This document shows positions 41,301 through 55,100 of a DNA stretch of 64,000 nt, piece by piece. Numbering within the stretch: position 1 is the stretch's first letter; each line of letters opens with the position of its first letter. The translations under genes and the position numbers were made by a program. Source of the stretch: Tetrahymena thermophila SB210 (Eukaryota > Ciliophora > Oligohymenophorea > Hymenostomatida > Tetrahymenidae); the NCBI RefSeq assembly GCF_000189635.1, contig NW_002476363.1:372001-436000 (forward strand), given 5' to 3'. The notes beneath the pieces were generated by a model. It had not been told where the DNA came from and searched no databases. It was given only the letters and a program-made list of their open reading frames with translations.

Positions 41301-43931
41301 ACTATTTTATAGAATATTTCTTGCCATTTTTAGTACTTGAATTTACTAATTAGGGTCAGTTAAATCATTTCCGAAATCATTAAAATTAAGTGTGACTTCT
41401 GGATTATACAAATCCGTTACTAAATCTTAGCTATTAATGAAACCGCAAGTTTTTAAATACTAGTAAATCTTACTACTAAGACTAGGAGATACTACAAAAG
41501 ATGTTAAATTTTAAATAAAAGAAGAATTATTCAAAGAAAACTGGGTTTGGACAAGCAAAGTAATAATAGAATGATTTGAAATACTAACAGCTTCTTTTGG
41601 GATAGTCATTTCTAAATAAAGTTTGTTTATTTAATTAATCCAACTAGGTAAAGCTTACTTTTGTTCGTTTTAATATATAAATATATTATTTATTAATTAA
41701 TTTGGTTATTGGTATAGTGGGATTAATCTAAGTTCATATGTCTATCCAACCAGCAAGAAATCTTCTTAGCTTAAAACTACCCTTCCTTTAGAATTTTAGT
41801 CAAACTATTTAATTGAGAACTCATGATGAATAAGAACATCACTGTCAAGAGGAAAATATCTGATACCTTATGAATTCAATATAAGTAAGTATTACATGCT
41901 GGGGTCGACGCAAGTAGATTAGGAATTTTATTAACCTATCTAATATGAAGATACTAGAATTGGATTACTTTTATCTTTTAAATTAACGAGAGATAGCATT
42001 CCTGCATCCATAGTTGATATTATCCCAAAATTTTCATCACTCAATAAAGTAATATGATTAACCCAGCCTTATAATTTAAGATTACTTAGTATTACAACGT
42101 TAGGAAGAGCTGAAGTATCAAATATAAGTAATCCATTAAATCCATCTAAGCAATACATTATATCATATAAGTTAGAAGTTTTTACAGTTTCTGCAGCTTT
42201 TGTTTTTAGTGCTTAAATAACAAATGGATTTTATTTATCCTTAGCATTTATAATCCATACCCCTATGTTTCTAGCAGTAGCAAATATATAATTTGTATCT
42301 CTAGTAAATTCTGCTCCATAGCAATTAATTTACATATCTTAAATACTTAAAAGAGAGAGCACTTCAAACTTTTCAATATCTACGATCATCACTCCTACTG
42401 AATAAGCTACTACCATATATCTATTATCTTAGCTTAATTTTAAGGATTCAGCATACTAAACATTACTGTATTGTAAAGACTGTTTGTATTACAAAGGGGC
42501 AGATGAATTAATAGAACTTGGAATTTAATATTTCAAAATAATGTTAGTTTAATCAGTTACAGGAATGTACAAATAATCTTCATTTTTATCAATGCATACA
42601 TTTTCAATATAAGGTGTAGAAGTTGTCGCGTCTTTTGCGTATGGAAGAATGTCTATCTTTTATAAATTAATATCTCCTTTTAGTTGGTTATTTTTAATAA
42701 TTTAGAATCTCTAAATATAGTCTACATCAAAAGAAACAAATAAAGCATTTGACTTTTGTAATATTTAGCATCTCCATTTGTAAAATGGAGGTCCTTCAAA
42801 CAAACTTTTTGACTTATGAGAATTATACATATTTGGTGTTTTATTTGTGAAAGATTACTCAGTTTATTGGTATTGATACAAACCATTAGAATTAGAGTAA
42901 TAAAGAGCTTATCCTTTATTGGAAATGATTAAACAATAAGCTTGACCTTAAGCAAAGAGCTAATAATACCAAATAGGATTTGAAATGTTTGAAATGTCAT
43001 AAATTAAAATACCCTACGATCTTACACCTAAGTAAAGATATTTTTAATCACTCGAAATAACCATACAATAAGTAGTTGGGCTTAAATTGATACTTCCTAA
43101 TCCGAATTTAGTAGGTTTAATATTTTTAACAGACTGGGGATTCTAAAAAAAAGGTAATAAATCTGCAAAATAGAGACCTTACCATGAATCAATGTAATAT
43201 ATAAAATTGTTGAGAAAAATGAGCTAAACAATCCAATAGTCACTATAAATACTAATTAAATAGGTTAGATTTGAAATTTCTACAATGCCATCAGTTTTGA
43301 CATTCTTTTCTATTTAAAATATAACTATATCTTTTAGTGATAAACTACAAAACATAAATCTCTCATCTTGAGTTACTTATGCATATAAAAAACTCAATTT
43401 ATCATATTAGAATTTATTTTTTTTTTATATATTACCATTTCCTAAATTCTAATATATCGTTACTACTCCATGTTAGCTTAAAATAAAGATATCATTTGCA
43501 ATAGGAAGGTATAGCATGCAAATTACTTTAAGATCTAAACTTAATGTCTACCTTTCAGCAAGAAAGTAATCATTATTTTTATCTAACTGAATTTGATAAA
43601 TTGATGTATATGTGATCATTGCTGCTAATAAATATTACTAATTATCAAATATCAAGATTGACTAAACTTATTCAGAAGTGTTAATGACTTTCATCTTATC
43701 TTTCTTCTCATCAAAAAGCCCAATATAGTTTTCTTTACTGATAAATATAATTAGTTGTGAATCTTCTATTATAAGCATTTGAGTTGGTACTGCAGGCTAA
43801 TTTTCATTAATATTTATCACTTATTTAGGTAACGCTTAAAATATACTTTATTATTAAGATTAAAATAACCCCTATGTACTTACAAAAAATATGATATTGC
43901 TTAGGATTGCAGCTATTTAAAAATAAGACAT
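38331..43931 (-). CDS. LVIVD beta-propeller / CADG membrane protein, array copy 3
   Basis: Frame of 1866 residues, ATG 43931-43929, TGA 38333-38331; start and stop are in the same frame, and the indels I checked against copy 2 are multiples of three (an extra GAT near 41085, fewer Asn codons near 41020). Same domain order as copy 1. It is the closest relative of copy 2: long stretches are identical and even the upstream spacers and relics match, so the pair arose by a recent duplication of a unit of about 7.5 kb. Differences include ATCATTTCC for CTTATTTCT near 42925. I sampled rather than read every codon. No intron. Confidence 0.84.
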
Positions 43932-44421
43932 ATTTGTTTTATATTTGATTAAATAGATTTGAAAGAACTTTATGTATACGAATTCTATTTAGTGCTTTTT
44001 TGGCTAATTATTGTTTCTAACTATTATTGTAAATATATTAATTAAAAATATAATAAGAAACATTGATAATATATAAAGGAAGATATGCGATGCCTACACT
44101 ATTGAAAAGAGTTTTTGATTTTAATTTTTTGTATGAAGATATTAAAAAATCTATTTAAAAAATTCTATTTACTAAAGAGCGTTTGACTTATTGTTATATA
44201 ATATATTTCACCCATAACAGATAAACACAAAATGAATCGAACCAATAAATAAAGTTAACTTTTTGACACAAATACTTTAAGAAATATGTAAATTACCAAA
44301 GTTAAATATTAAAATTTTTCAACAGTTAATAGGAAAAAGATTTAATTTACAAAATAATTTTATACAAAACTACAAAAATATCAAATTTTTATAAAAATCC
44401 TCTTCCTTCTTTATTAACTAT
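43932..44421. other. Spacer upstream of copy 3
   Basis: Near-copy of the spacer at 36434-36941, with the conserved upstream block at about 43932-44035. Confidence 0.5.
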
Positions 44422-45343
44422 TCAGTTATTTTTGAGTTAACTGAAGTGCTATTTAATTTATTTTAATTTGCTATAATATTACTTTATTTTTATTAGTATA
44501 TTTCTAGTGATAATGCAGTCTATTTGTACTTTATAATTTGGGAGGTCTATTAAGATATTAATTTTGATTTTAGTTAGTTTTTTACGTGTACTTAATTATT
44601 TTTAGATGAAGGCTAATTTATATTTTTAAATTAATTACTCTTCTATTAAGTAAAGCCACTAATTGTACTTTACGGGCAAAAAATTTGATAAGATAAGAAT
44701 AGTTGGATAGGTATTTTTAAGTTTTTAAATTAATTAAAAAATATTGAAGAGTCACTAAGAAATTTATTCATTTATAATTAAAAAACTAGGATCTATTTGC
44801 TTATTTAATGGAGAATGGTTTTAGCTTAATCCTCTATATTACTTTATTTTTTATGAATTATTAATCCTTTTTTTATTTTTTAGTTTATTGTACATTTATT
44901 ATTTTTGGTATTTTTTTCTAACATAGAATAATTTGTTATTTTAAAAGGTGATTCATTAATAATATTTGTTGAATTTAATGTAAAATACGATGATAATTTC
45001 TATTAAATTTAGAATTCTTCAGATCGCTCATCTATAATTTTTAGAATATGCTACATCATAATATAGTATTTCAGAATGTAAACTCTTATCATTATTTCTT
45101 CTTAATCTGAATGTGAAGAAATTCTTTCCAAAATAATTATTCCATTTTTAAAATAAAATCTAATCGAGTGATTAATATTTAGATGTAGGAAGTATTTCGT
45201 ATCCAAAGTTTAGTATTTTCTAAAAAATTAAATATAATCCATATTTCTAGAATTTAAAAGATTCAATAGAAAATACTTGATAATATTAAATAAAATTGAC
45301 TTATATTAGAATTTACTAAATCTGCATTTTTTTAATTTATTGC
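44422..45343 (-). pseudogene. 3'-end relic of a copy-5-like propeller/CADG gene (R2)
   Basis: Second relic, parallel to R1 at 36942-37868 and also related to the copy 5 3' end, with the homologous TGA at 44424-44422. Relative to R1 it has lost a few more bases (for example around 45163, where R1 and copy 5 have an additional ctaggta-like segment), so it cannot be translated through. No start codon. It ends 491 bases upstream of copy 3. Confidence 0.78.
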
Positions 45344-45538
45344 TAATCCAGGAATTAAAATATGATGGATATCATGATTTTTAATTACTGATTATCTTTC
45401 AAAATAATAAAAAATTTAATAAATACTTATAAAAATAAATGTAAAAAATTTAATTGTTAAATTAAGAAAAAAATATTTTGTAATCCAGGTATTAAAATAT
45501 GATGAAATAGATGGCATTATATTTTAATGCCTGGATTA
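45344..45538. mobile_element. Small inverted-repeat element, MITE-like
   Basis: The 195-bp segment begins with taatccaggaattaaaatat plus gatg and ends with its near-perfect inverse at 45515-45538. A second forward terminus at 45481-45504 forms a hairpin with that end (24-bp stem, two mismatches, 10-base loop). No coding capacity. Ends read TA...TA, which would suit a Tc1/mariner-type target, but that is inference from the ends alone. One terminus also sits at the equivalent junction at 37869. Confidence 0.5.
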
Positions 45539-46057
45539 TTTTTAATTTAAAATGAAAAAAAGAAATTAAAATATTTATGAAAAAGTAAGTAAAATCACTA
45601 TTTAATAAAATTCATAAATTGAATATAAAATCTAAATAAAGAGTATATAAAGTTTTCAAATAATATTTTCAATATTTTTTCTAATTTTTGCGGGTTTTCA
45701 TTAATATATATTATTGTACTGACAGTAAGCCTTGTAAAAGACAGTACCCTAGGGTACTATATATATATATATTTCATAAATATTTTTGATGATTAGATTT
45801 TAAATTTGTTAATTGATTTAATAAAAACAAATATAGGTAGGTCTCAAGAGTATAAAATTAAACATTTTTGCAGATTTTAAAAATTACTAGCAAATATCAG
45901 CTCTAATATTTTAATTAATAATCTCAAAATGAAATATCACTAAGATGATATCATATATACTAATTTAAAATGCACAAATACTTATTTATAAAATTTTTTA
46001 TATATTTATTTCAATGATATATTTAATAAATAAAATAAACTTCAAGCCAAATTAATT
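45539..46057. other. Spacer and copy 4 3' flank
   Basis: Bases 45539-45760 have no counterpart in the other spacers and include a perfect 16-bp palindrome at 45743-45758. From about 45770 the conserved 3' flank of the array genes resumes. Confidence 0.5.
45743..45758. repeat. Perfect 16-bp palindrome
   Basis: The sequence agtaccctagggtact equals its own reverse complement and is followed directly by an (AT)n run. It is unusually GC-rich for its surroundings. Role unknown. Confidence 0.9.
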
Positions 46058-49000
46058 TCATTATTAATATTTTAATCTAAAAAAAGGATTTGCAATCGAT
46101 AATGTATTATTTAATTCTATGTTACTTTTGTTTTCACTAAATGATACTTTATTTGATTCAAACTAATTAATATCTAAAGATTCAAATGAATCTTAATCTC
46201 TTTTATTCTTAGGTTGTCTAATTAATTATTTTTATTTTATTTTACTTTAGGATTTTATTTTTTATTTTTTAGTATTTTAAAAAGATTTAACTTAGTTTGT
46301 CAATTGAATTTATTTATTTATTTTAGTCCTTGGATTTAATGTGTATTACTATTAATATAATTTTTTAAATTAATTCACTTAAAGATAAGCATCTAAATGA
46401 GGCTAATTAATAGATTCTTATTACCTTAATTAATTATCAACCGTTTTTAATTTCTTTAGCTAAAATATTTATTATTTTTATGGGTTTTAGTTTAATATAA
46501 TTTTGTTTTTTACGCTATTATTGAAAACGCGATATCTTAAATTAGTAATTAAGGGATTCTTACTTTGATTAATACTCATTTATCTTTTGATTTTTGTCTA
46601 ATTTTAAGTTTAAAATAAAGGAATGTTTTGTTGGATCATCAGTTCTTTAGGCTACTCAGGAATGATCTTAAGGTTAAATTACCTGATTATATAGTTTTTA
46701 ACATCATAAATTCTAATCAATATTTCTTCATGATCTAAAGAAGTAGGGATTCCTTCTAGACTTATTAGTCCACTTCTACAATCTAACTAAATCCAGTTAG
46801 GTAAATATTAGTATTTAGAAATAGGTAATCTTTCGTACTGTAAGTTAAGCATTTTTTGAATGAAATTTAATTTACTCTATTTCTTCAATTAAAACGCTTC
46901 AACAGAAAATATTTGATGTTAATGAATAAAAATTGACTCACCTTTCGGCTAATTAATTATGCTTTTATTTTAATTGTTATTTAATAATCCTAGAGACTCA
47001 AATATAAGGGCTTATTTTAGGAGAACTGGGCTAATACCATGCTACCAAATTTCGTCAAATGGTTAGTCCATACTGTTATATAATTCAAGATTATATAAAC
47101 AGTTCAATAAACTACTTTCATTAACACTAACATTTGAAAAAGGTATTATGGTTCCAGTACAATCTAGCTCATTTGTTGGTTCAATTTGAACGAAAGTTTT
47201 GTACCAATCATTTTCTGTTACATTCTTCTATTTTTTTGAGTATTCCTATAAGTATGAGTAAACAATGTTCGTTTTTATGTCTATTTAAAGAAGATAATCT
47301 ACCACCTAAGCATTTAAGCAATAATTAAATCTGCTATTATTTTTTTAATATTCTATTGCATAATCAGCTACTCTCAAGTAACTTCCTTAGTATTTTATTT
47401 TTAAGTCATTCTAAATCATATTAGAAAATAATTTATCAGCACTTATCTTGATGTTAAATAATTTAATTTGATTACAATATTGTAAATTATCGGTTAAGCT
47501 AGTTGATGAAAGGATATTACTAACTATTTGTGGATGAGAGTAGCACTGATTAAATATTAAATCTTAATCATAAAAATTATTTATTTTAACCTCTAAGAGA
47601 CTTTTCTTAATAATTTAAATTCTTTTTTTTTCTTGTTCACTTATGCTGTTTTTTTCTTTATTTGTAATAAAGTTATTTCTTGAAAAAAGCAGAGTTAAAT
47701 TATTAAAATATTGTTTTTGCATTTTTTAGTTTGTATTTATTTTATTTTTTCTTAATTTGTTATTCTTTTTTATAGTTTTATTTATGGAAATATTTTAGAT
47801 TTTATTATTGTTGCTACTTTTTAGAATTTAAGAAGCTTAAAAAATGCATGAAGAAGTATTATTTTATTGCTTAAAACCTTAACATGTAAAATTTAACTAT
47901 ATTTATGAATTAAATAACTAATTGCTGCTACAAAAAGAAGGTCTAAAATTAGAATTCTCTGGATCAATCTATCTAAATGAAACAATATCGCTTAAATATC
48001 CAAACTAATTTTTTTCAATTTATTAATTTTTCTATTTGAAAATATTTTTTCTCTGAAATTCCTTTAAAAACTCCTATGCAACAGTCAGCTCGTTTTCTAT
48101 TAAAGTAATCTTTTTTCTGTATAACTTATTGATATGTGCAAACTCTTAGCTGTATATTGTTTTATTTTTAAACATTATATTGATAAAATAACTTTTATAC
48201 CTATAAATTCCTAAAATAAATGCTACTGGTCCAATATATTTTAGGAATAAATTTAAAAAGTAAGTTAAAGAAATATTATAAATTTTGATGTAAAAGTCTG
48301 ATTATAATTAGTTGTAACCATTTGAAACAACTAATCTAAGGTGTATTATATCAAAGAGATTAGATGCTTATGGACTACCTGATATTCTCAGATTTTGTTC
48401 ATCAAACTTAAGAAAATATTCAGGGAGAATAGATGAATAATTATTATTTTAAAATACTTGTAGTTAGTATGACAGAGGAATTTCATCAGGATCTATGAAG
48501 GTATTGTGATCAAATTAAATAAAAAATGTGGATTCTATAGCAAATGTGTTATCACTAGATATTTTTTCAATTTAAGATTGTAATTCTTTTAATTATTTTA
48601 TATTTTATTTTTATTTAAGAAAACTTAAGTCGCTCACATTAAATTTAGTATTAATATTAGAATTTATACCATCTTAAATAACTAAATTAACTTAATACTG
48701 CTTATTATAATTAATTTAGGATTCAATTATATAATATAAAATATTTTCTCTCAAAATATTGTTAATACTTTCTGCAGATGATTATATATTCAAAGTAGTA
48801 TTTTAGTCATCACGATAAGAAATTACATTTGGATAATCTTTTTACACAAAAATTAATTTAGAATTAGCACTGAATGAAAGCTAAATGCTCACAAAGGAAG
48901 ATATTGAATTGACTTGGAAGGAATTATTTTTTTAATCTAAAATATAATTTAGAGAGCTCTAAACTTTAAATTAAATAGGACTATAATCAATACTATTTTA

Positions 49001-51619
49001 TAGAATATTTCTTACCATTTTTAATACTTGAATTTGCTAAGCAGGGTCAGTTATATCATTTCCGAAATCATTAAAATTAAGTGTGATTTCTGGATTATAC
49101 AAATCCGTTACTAGATCCTAGATATTAATGAAACCGCTAATTTTTAAATACTAGTAAATCTTATTACTTAGACTAGGAGATATTACAAAAGATGTTGAAT
49201 TTTAAATAAATGAAGAATTATTCAAAGAAAACTGGGTCTGGACAATCAAAGTAATAATAGAATTACTTGAAAAACTAACAACTTCTTTTGGTATAGTCAT
49301 TTCTAAATAAAGTTTACTTATTTAGTTGATCCAGATAGGTATAGCTTGCTATTATTAGTTTTAATATATAAATATATTATTTATTAATTAATTTGGTTAT
49401 TGGTATAGTGGTATTAATCTCAGTTCATATGTCTATCCAACTTGCAAGAAATCATCTTAGCTTAAAACTACCCTTCCTTTAGAATTTTAGTCAAACTATT
49501 TAATTGAGAATTCGTGATGAATAAGAACATCACTGTCGAGAGGAAAATATCTAATACCTTACTAGTTCAAAATATATAAATATTACATGCTGGAGTCAAC
49601 GCAAGTAGAATAAGAATTTTATTAACCTATCTAATATGAAGATACTAGAATTGGATTGCTTTTATCATTTAAGTTGATAAGAGTTAACATTCCTACATCC
49701 ATAGTTGATATTATTCCAAAACTTTCATCATTCAATAAAGTAATATCATTAACCCAGCCTTATAATTTAAAATTACTTAGTACTTTAATATTAGGAAGAG
49801 CTGAAGTGTCAAATATAAGTAATCCGTTAAATCCATCTAAGCAATACATTATGTCATATAACTTAGAAGCTATGACAGTTTCTGCAGCTTTGGTTTTTAA
49901 AACTTATATAATAAATGGATTTTATTTATCTTAAGCATTTATAATCCATACCCCTATATTTCTAGCTGTAGCAAATATATAATTTGTATCTCTAGTAAAT
50001 TCTGCTCCATAGCAATTAGCTTACATATCTTAGATATTTAAAAGAGAGAGCACTTCAAACTTTTCTATGTCTATGATCAATACTCCTATCGAATAAGCCA
50101 TTACCATATATTTGCTATCTTAGCTTATTTTTAATGATTCAGCATACTAAACATTATTGTATTGTAGATACTATACATTTTGCAAAGGGGCAGATGAATT
50201 AGCAGAATTTGGGATTTAGTATTTCAAGATAATGTTTGTCTAATCAGCAATAGGAACGTACAAGTAATCTTCGTTTTTATCAACACATATTGTTTCAATA
50301 TAAGGTGTAGAATTGGTTATGTCTTATGCATATGGAAGAGTGTCTATCTAATATAATTAAATATCTCCTTTTACTTGGTTGTTTTTGATAACTTAGAATC
50401 GCTAGAGCATATTTACATCAAAAGCAGCATATAAAACATTCGATTTTTTCAATATTTAGCATCTCCATTTGAAAAGCGGAGGTCCATCAAACAAGCTTTT
50501 TGACTTATGAGAATTATGCATATTTGGCGTATTTTTTGTGAAAGATAACCTAATTTATTGGTATTGGTACAGACCATTAGAATTAGAGTAATAAAGAGTT
50601 TATCCTTTATTGGAAATAAGTAAATAATAAGGCTGGCCTTAAACAAAGATCTAATAATACCAAATAGGATTTGAAATGTTTGATATGTCATAAATTAAAA
50701 TACCCTAAGATCTTACACCTAAGTAAAGATAATTTTGATCACTCGAAATAGCCATACAATAAGTAGTTGTGCTTAAATTGGTACTTCCTAATCCAAATTT
50801 AGTAGGTTTAATATTTTTAGGAGACATTGGATTTTAATATAAAGGCGATAAATCTGCAAAATAGAGACCTTTCCATGGATCAATGTAATAGATAAAATTT
50901 TTGAGAAGAATGAGCTAGACAATCCAATACTCACAATATATACTACTTAAATATACTAAATTAGAGATTTCTATAGTACCTTGAATATTGACATTCTTTT
51001 CTATTTAAAATATAGCTATGTCATTTGATGATAAATTAGAAAACATAAATCTCTCATCTTGAGTTACTTACGCAGATAAAAAATTGAATTTATCGTATAA
51101 AAGTTTATTTTTATAAGATATATTCCCATTTCCAACATACTAATATATCATTACTATTCCATCGTAACTTAAAAGAAGAATATTATTTGAAATAGAAAGG
51201 TATAACATATAAATCACTTTAATATCAATACTTAAGGTCTACTATTGAGCAAGAAAATAATCATTATTCTTGTCTTACTGAATTTGATAAACTGATGCGT
51301 ATGTGACCATTGCTGCTAAAAAGTACTACTAATTATCAATTATCATGATTAACTAAACTTATTCAGAAGTTCCTGTAATTTTCAACTTATTTTTCCTCTC
51401 ATCAAAAAGCCCTATATAATTTTCTTGAGTGATAAATAAGATTAATTATGAATCATCTACTAAAAGCATTTGAGTTGGTATAACAGGTTAATTTTCATTA
51501 ATAGTTATTACTTGCTTAGGCGAAGCTTAATATATTGTTTATTATGATTAAAATAACTCCTATGCTCTTATTAATAATATGATACTGCTTAAGATAGTAG
51601 CTATTTAAAAATATGACAT
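46058..51619 (-). CDS. LVIVD beta-propeller / CADG membrane protein, array copy 4
   Basis: Frame of 1853 residues, ATG 51619-51617, TGA 46060-46058, same frame at both ends and at each interior point checked (propeller near 49600, membrane span near 48220). Signal peptide MSYFQIATILSSIILLIRA, then the common order of propeller, CADG-like ectodomain, membrane span, cytoplasmic helices, second CADG-like module and Gln/Lys-rich tail. It shares the 5' and 3' flanks of copies 1-3 but is more diverged from copies 2 and 3 than they are from each other. It is shorter mainly around the ectodomain Asn-rich stretch (near 48700) and the C-terminal tail. Its neighbour upstream is the intact 3' end of copy 5; the same arrangement, with copy 5 decayed, precedes copies 2 and 3. 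Confidence 0.84.
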
Positions 51620-52130
51620 CTTTAATTTATATTTGATTAAATATAGCTGAAAGAAATTATGGAATATGAATGAACTATTTAATGTAATTTTTTGCTAATC
51701 TTTGTTTCAAAATATTTATTAAAGTAAAATATCAATTTCTAAAATATATAAAGAATATTTGATACAATATATATAAAAAAAGTGTTATTCCAACATCCTA
51801 TTGGCAAGACTTTTCTATTTTAATTTTTTTATGGAGGATAGGATATTAGAAATCAATTTAAAAAAATCTATTTATTGTAGGATGGATAGACTTATTGTTT
51901 TATAATATATTTCACCCCTTTTAAGTAATACAGGTTAAAATTAAAGGAAATGCCTCTAACCAAAAGTATGATGCAAATTAGATTAATTATAATTGAAAAA
52001 ACTCTAAACTTAATTGTTTATGAAAGTTATATATTAAAATATTTTAATAGCTAATTTATGTTTCATTTTTACTTATAAAACGATTTTGTACAAAAAAAGA
52101 AACTAAATAAAATTTTTATATATTAACTTT
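51620..52130. other. Spacer between copies 4 and 5
   Basis: Conserved upstream block at about 51620-51730, followed by AT-rich DNA. This appears to be the parent form of the spacers at 36434-36941 and 43932-44421. Confidence 0.5.
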
Positions 52131-55100
52131 TCAATTACTTTTATATTAGGAAAATGGGTTTGAGAAAATAGAAGTGCTGTGTAATTTTATATTAAATTTA
52201 TTTTCATTTGCTAAAATATTATTTTACTCTAATTGATCTATTTCTAATGAATATGAAGAGTCTTCATCTTGCTGAACTATAAAATTTGGGAGATCAATTA
52301 AAGACATTGATTTTGATTTAAGTTAGTTTTTCATATATTTTTAATTCTTATTAGATTAAGATTGATTTGGATTTTTAATTTAATTGCTCATTTATTATGA
52401 AAAACTACTTGCTGTATTTTATCGCTTATATAAGTTTTAAAATTTGCTAAAAATTTCTGAAGAATCTCTAAGAGATTGATCCATTGATAGTTAAATATTA
52501 GGATCTATTTGTTTATTGAAAGGAGAATGGTATTAGTTTAATTAATCATCAATATTACCTTATTTTTTATAAATTTTTAATTCTTTTTGTATCTTTTAAT
52601 TTATTGTACATTTATTCTTATTGGTATTTGGTAATATTTAATCAGCAGTATTTCCAATCGCAGAATAATTTGTTATTTTAACAGGTGATTCATTAATAAT
52701 ATCTGTTTAATTTACTGCAAAATATTATGGAATATTCAATTAAATTTACAATTCTTCAGATTCTTCATCAATAACTTTTAGGATATACTACATCATAATA
52801 TAGTTTTTCACATTATAAACTCTTATCAAGATTTCTTCTTAATCTGAATGAGAAGGAATTCCTTCCAAAATAATTACTCCATTTTTACAATCAAATTAAA
52901 TCCAGCTTGGCAGTGATTAATATTTAGATATAGGTAGTCTTTCGTATTCTAAGTTGAGCATTTTTCTAAGAAATTAAATTCGAGTCTATTTCTTGAATTT
53001 AAATGCTTCAACAGAAAAGATTTGATGTTGCTAAATAAAAATCGATTCGCCTTTCGATTTACTAATTGTGCGTTTTTTTGAATTTATATTTAATAATCCC
53101 AGAGAGTCGAAAATAAGAGCTTGCTTAATAAGTGTAGGACTGATTCCATGTTACCAGATTTCATCAAATAATTAGTCTTTGCTGGTGTATAAATCTAAAT
53201 GGCTTAAACAGTTCAAAATGCTACTTTCTTTCACAATAACATTAGAAAATGGAATTGGTATTCCATGACAATCTAATTCATTAGTTGGCTCTATTTAAAC
53301 AAAAGCTTTGTACCAATCATTATCAGTAAAATTCATCTGCTTTTTTGAATACTCTTTTAAGTAAGAATAAACAATATTTGTTCTTGCGTCTAATTAAAGT
53401 AGATAATCGATGACTTTTGCATTTAAACAATAATTAAATCTGCTATGCTAGTTACGGTACTCTTTGCTGTATTCAGATATCTTCAAATTATTTCCTTAGA
53501 ATTTAATTTTTATATCATTCTAAAGCATCTTTAAAAATAATTTATCTGCACTTATTTTTATATCTAAAATTTTATCATCATTCAAATATTAATTATTCAA
53601 TTTATTATTACTTTATGAAAGGAAATTATTGACTATATATGCATGAGAGTAGCACAATTTAAATATCATATCTTAATCTAAAAAATTCTTTGTTTTAGTC
53701 TCTTCCAAATTCTTCTTTATAATCTAAACAATCTTTTCTTCCTGCTCACTCAACTTTTTAGTAGCTTTCTTTACAAATGAGAAATTTTTTTGCTAAGCTG
53801 GAGCTATTGAAGTACTTATATCTTAATGAATTTTTTTGTTGTTAAATAGTTAATTTGTATTTCTCTTATTTTTGCTAACACTCAATGTTTTCTATTTAGT
53901 TAAATTTGAAGTTTATTTATGTATTTAAAGATTTTCTTGATCTATTTTTTAATCTAGAAATTATGAATTTATATTAAACTGTTTAATCCATATTTGAGTA
54001 GTATTTTGGTTGCCCTATGTACTAAAAAATGTATTGGGGTTTGATAGAAATTGTTTCTAAGTTATGTTATCTTAATCAAGCTAAGCAAATGAAACTATAT
54101 CATTTTAAATTTCAGTATTATTTTTTTCTAGCTTCAACATCATTTTCGATATGTTCTTCCTTTAGAATTTATTAAAAAATAATTCAGTTATGATTAACTC
54201 GTTTCCTATCAAAGTTATCTTTTTTCTATAAACTTTGTTAATTTAAGCTGTTTCTTAGCTATAAAATGTTTTATTTTTTAAAATTATGTTTATAAAATAA
54301 CTTTTATATCTATAAATACCTAAAATAAAAGCAAAAGGTCCAATATATTTGAAAACTTAATTTAAAATGTAGCTTAAAGATACATTATATATTTTTATGT
54401 AGAAATCTGAATACATCTAATTATAACCATTAGATACAACTAATCTAAGGTGCAGTTTATCTAAAAGGTTAGATGCTTATGGAGTACCTGTCATTCTCAA
54501 ATTTTATTCATCAAACTTAACAAAATGTTCTGGAGGAATAATAGAATAATTATTATTTTAATATATATATAATTAGTAACTAAGAGGGATATTATCAGGA
54601 TCAAAGAAGCTGTTCTGATCAAATTGAATAAAAAATGTAGATTCTATAGCAAATGAACTATCGCTTGATATTTTTTATATTTGAGGCTAAAGTTCCTTCA
54701 ATTATTAAATCTTTTGCTTTAATTTAAGGCAACTTAAGTCACTGACATTTAATTAAAGGTTTATATCGCTGTTATAACTATCTTAAATAAGTAATTAAAC
54801 TTTATAATTTTTATTTTCAGAGTTCTAATCGTTATTATTAATGTGATATATTATATTTTATCTCAGAATATTATTTATGCTATCAACAGATGATTACAAA
54901 TTTAAAGTAGTATTTTGATCATCTCTATATGAAATTACATTAGCATATTCCTTTTACACGAATATTAATGAAGAAGTAGAGTTGAATGAAAATTATATAC
55001 TCACAAAATTAAAAATAGAATGAATTTGGAAAGTTTTGTTTTTTTAATCTAATATATAATATAAGGAACTCTAAACTTTAAAAAAGATAGGATTGTAATC

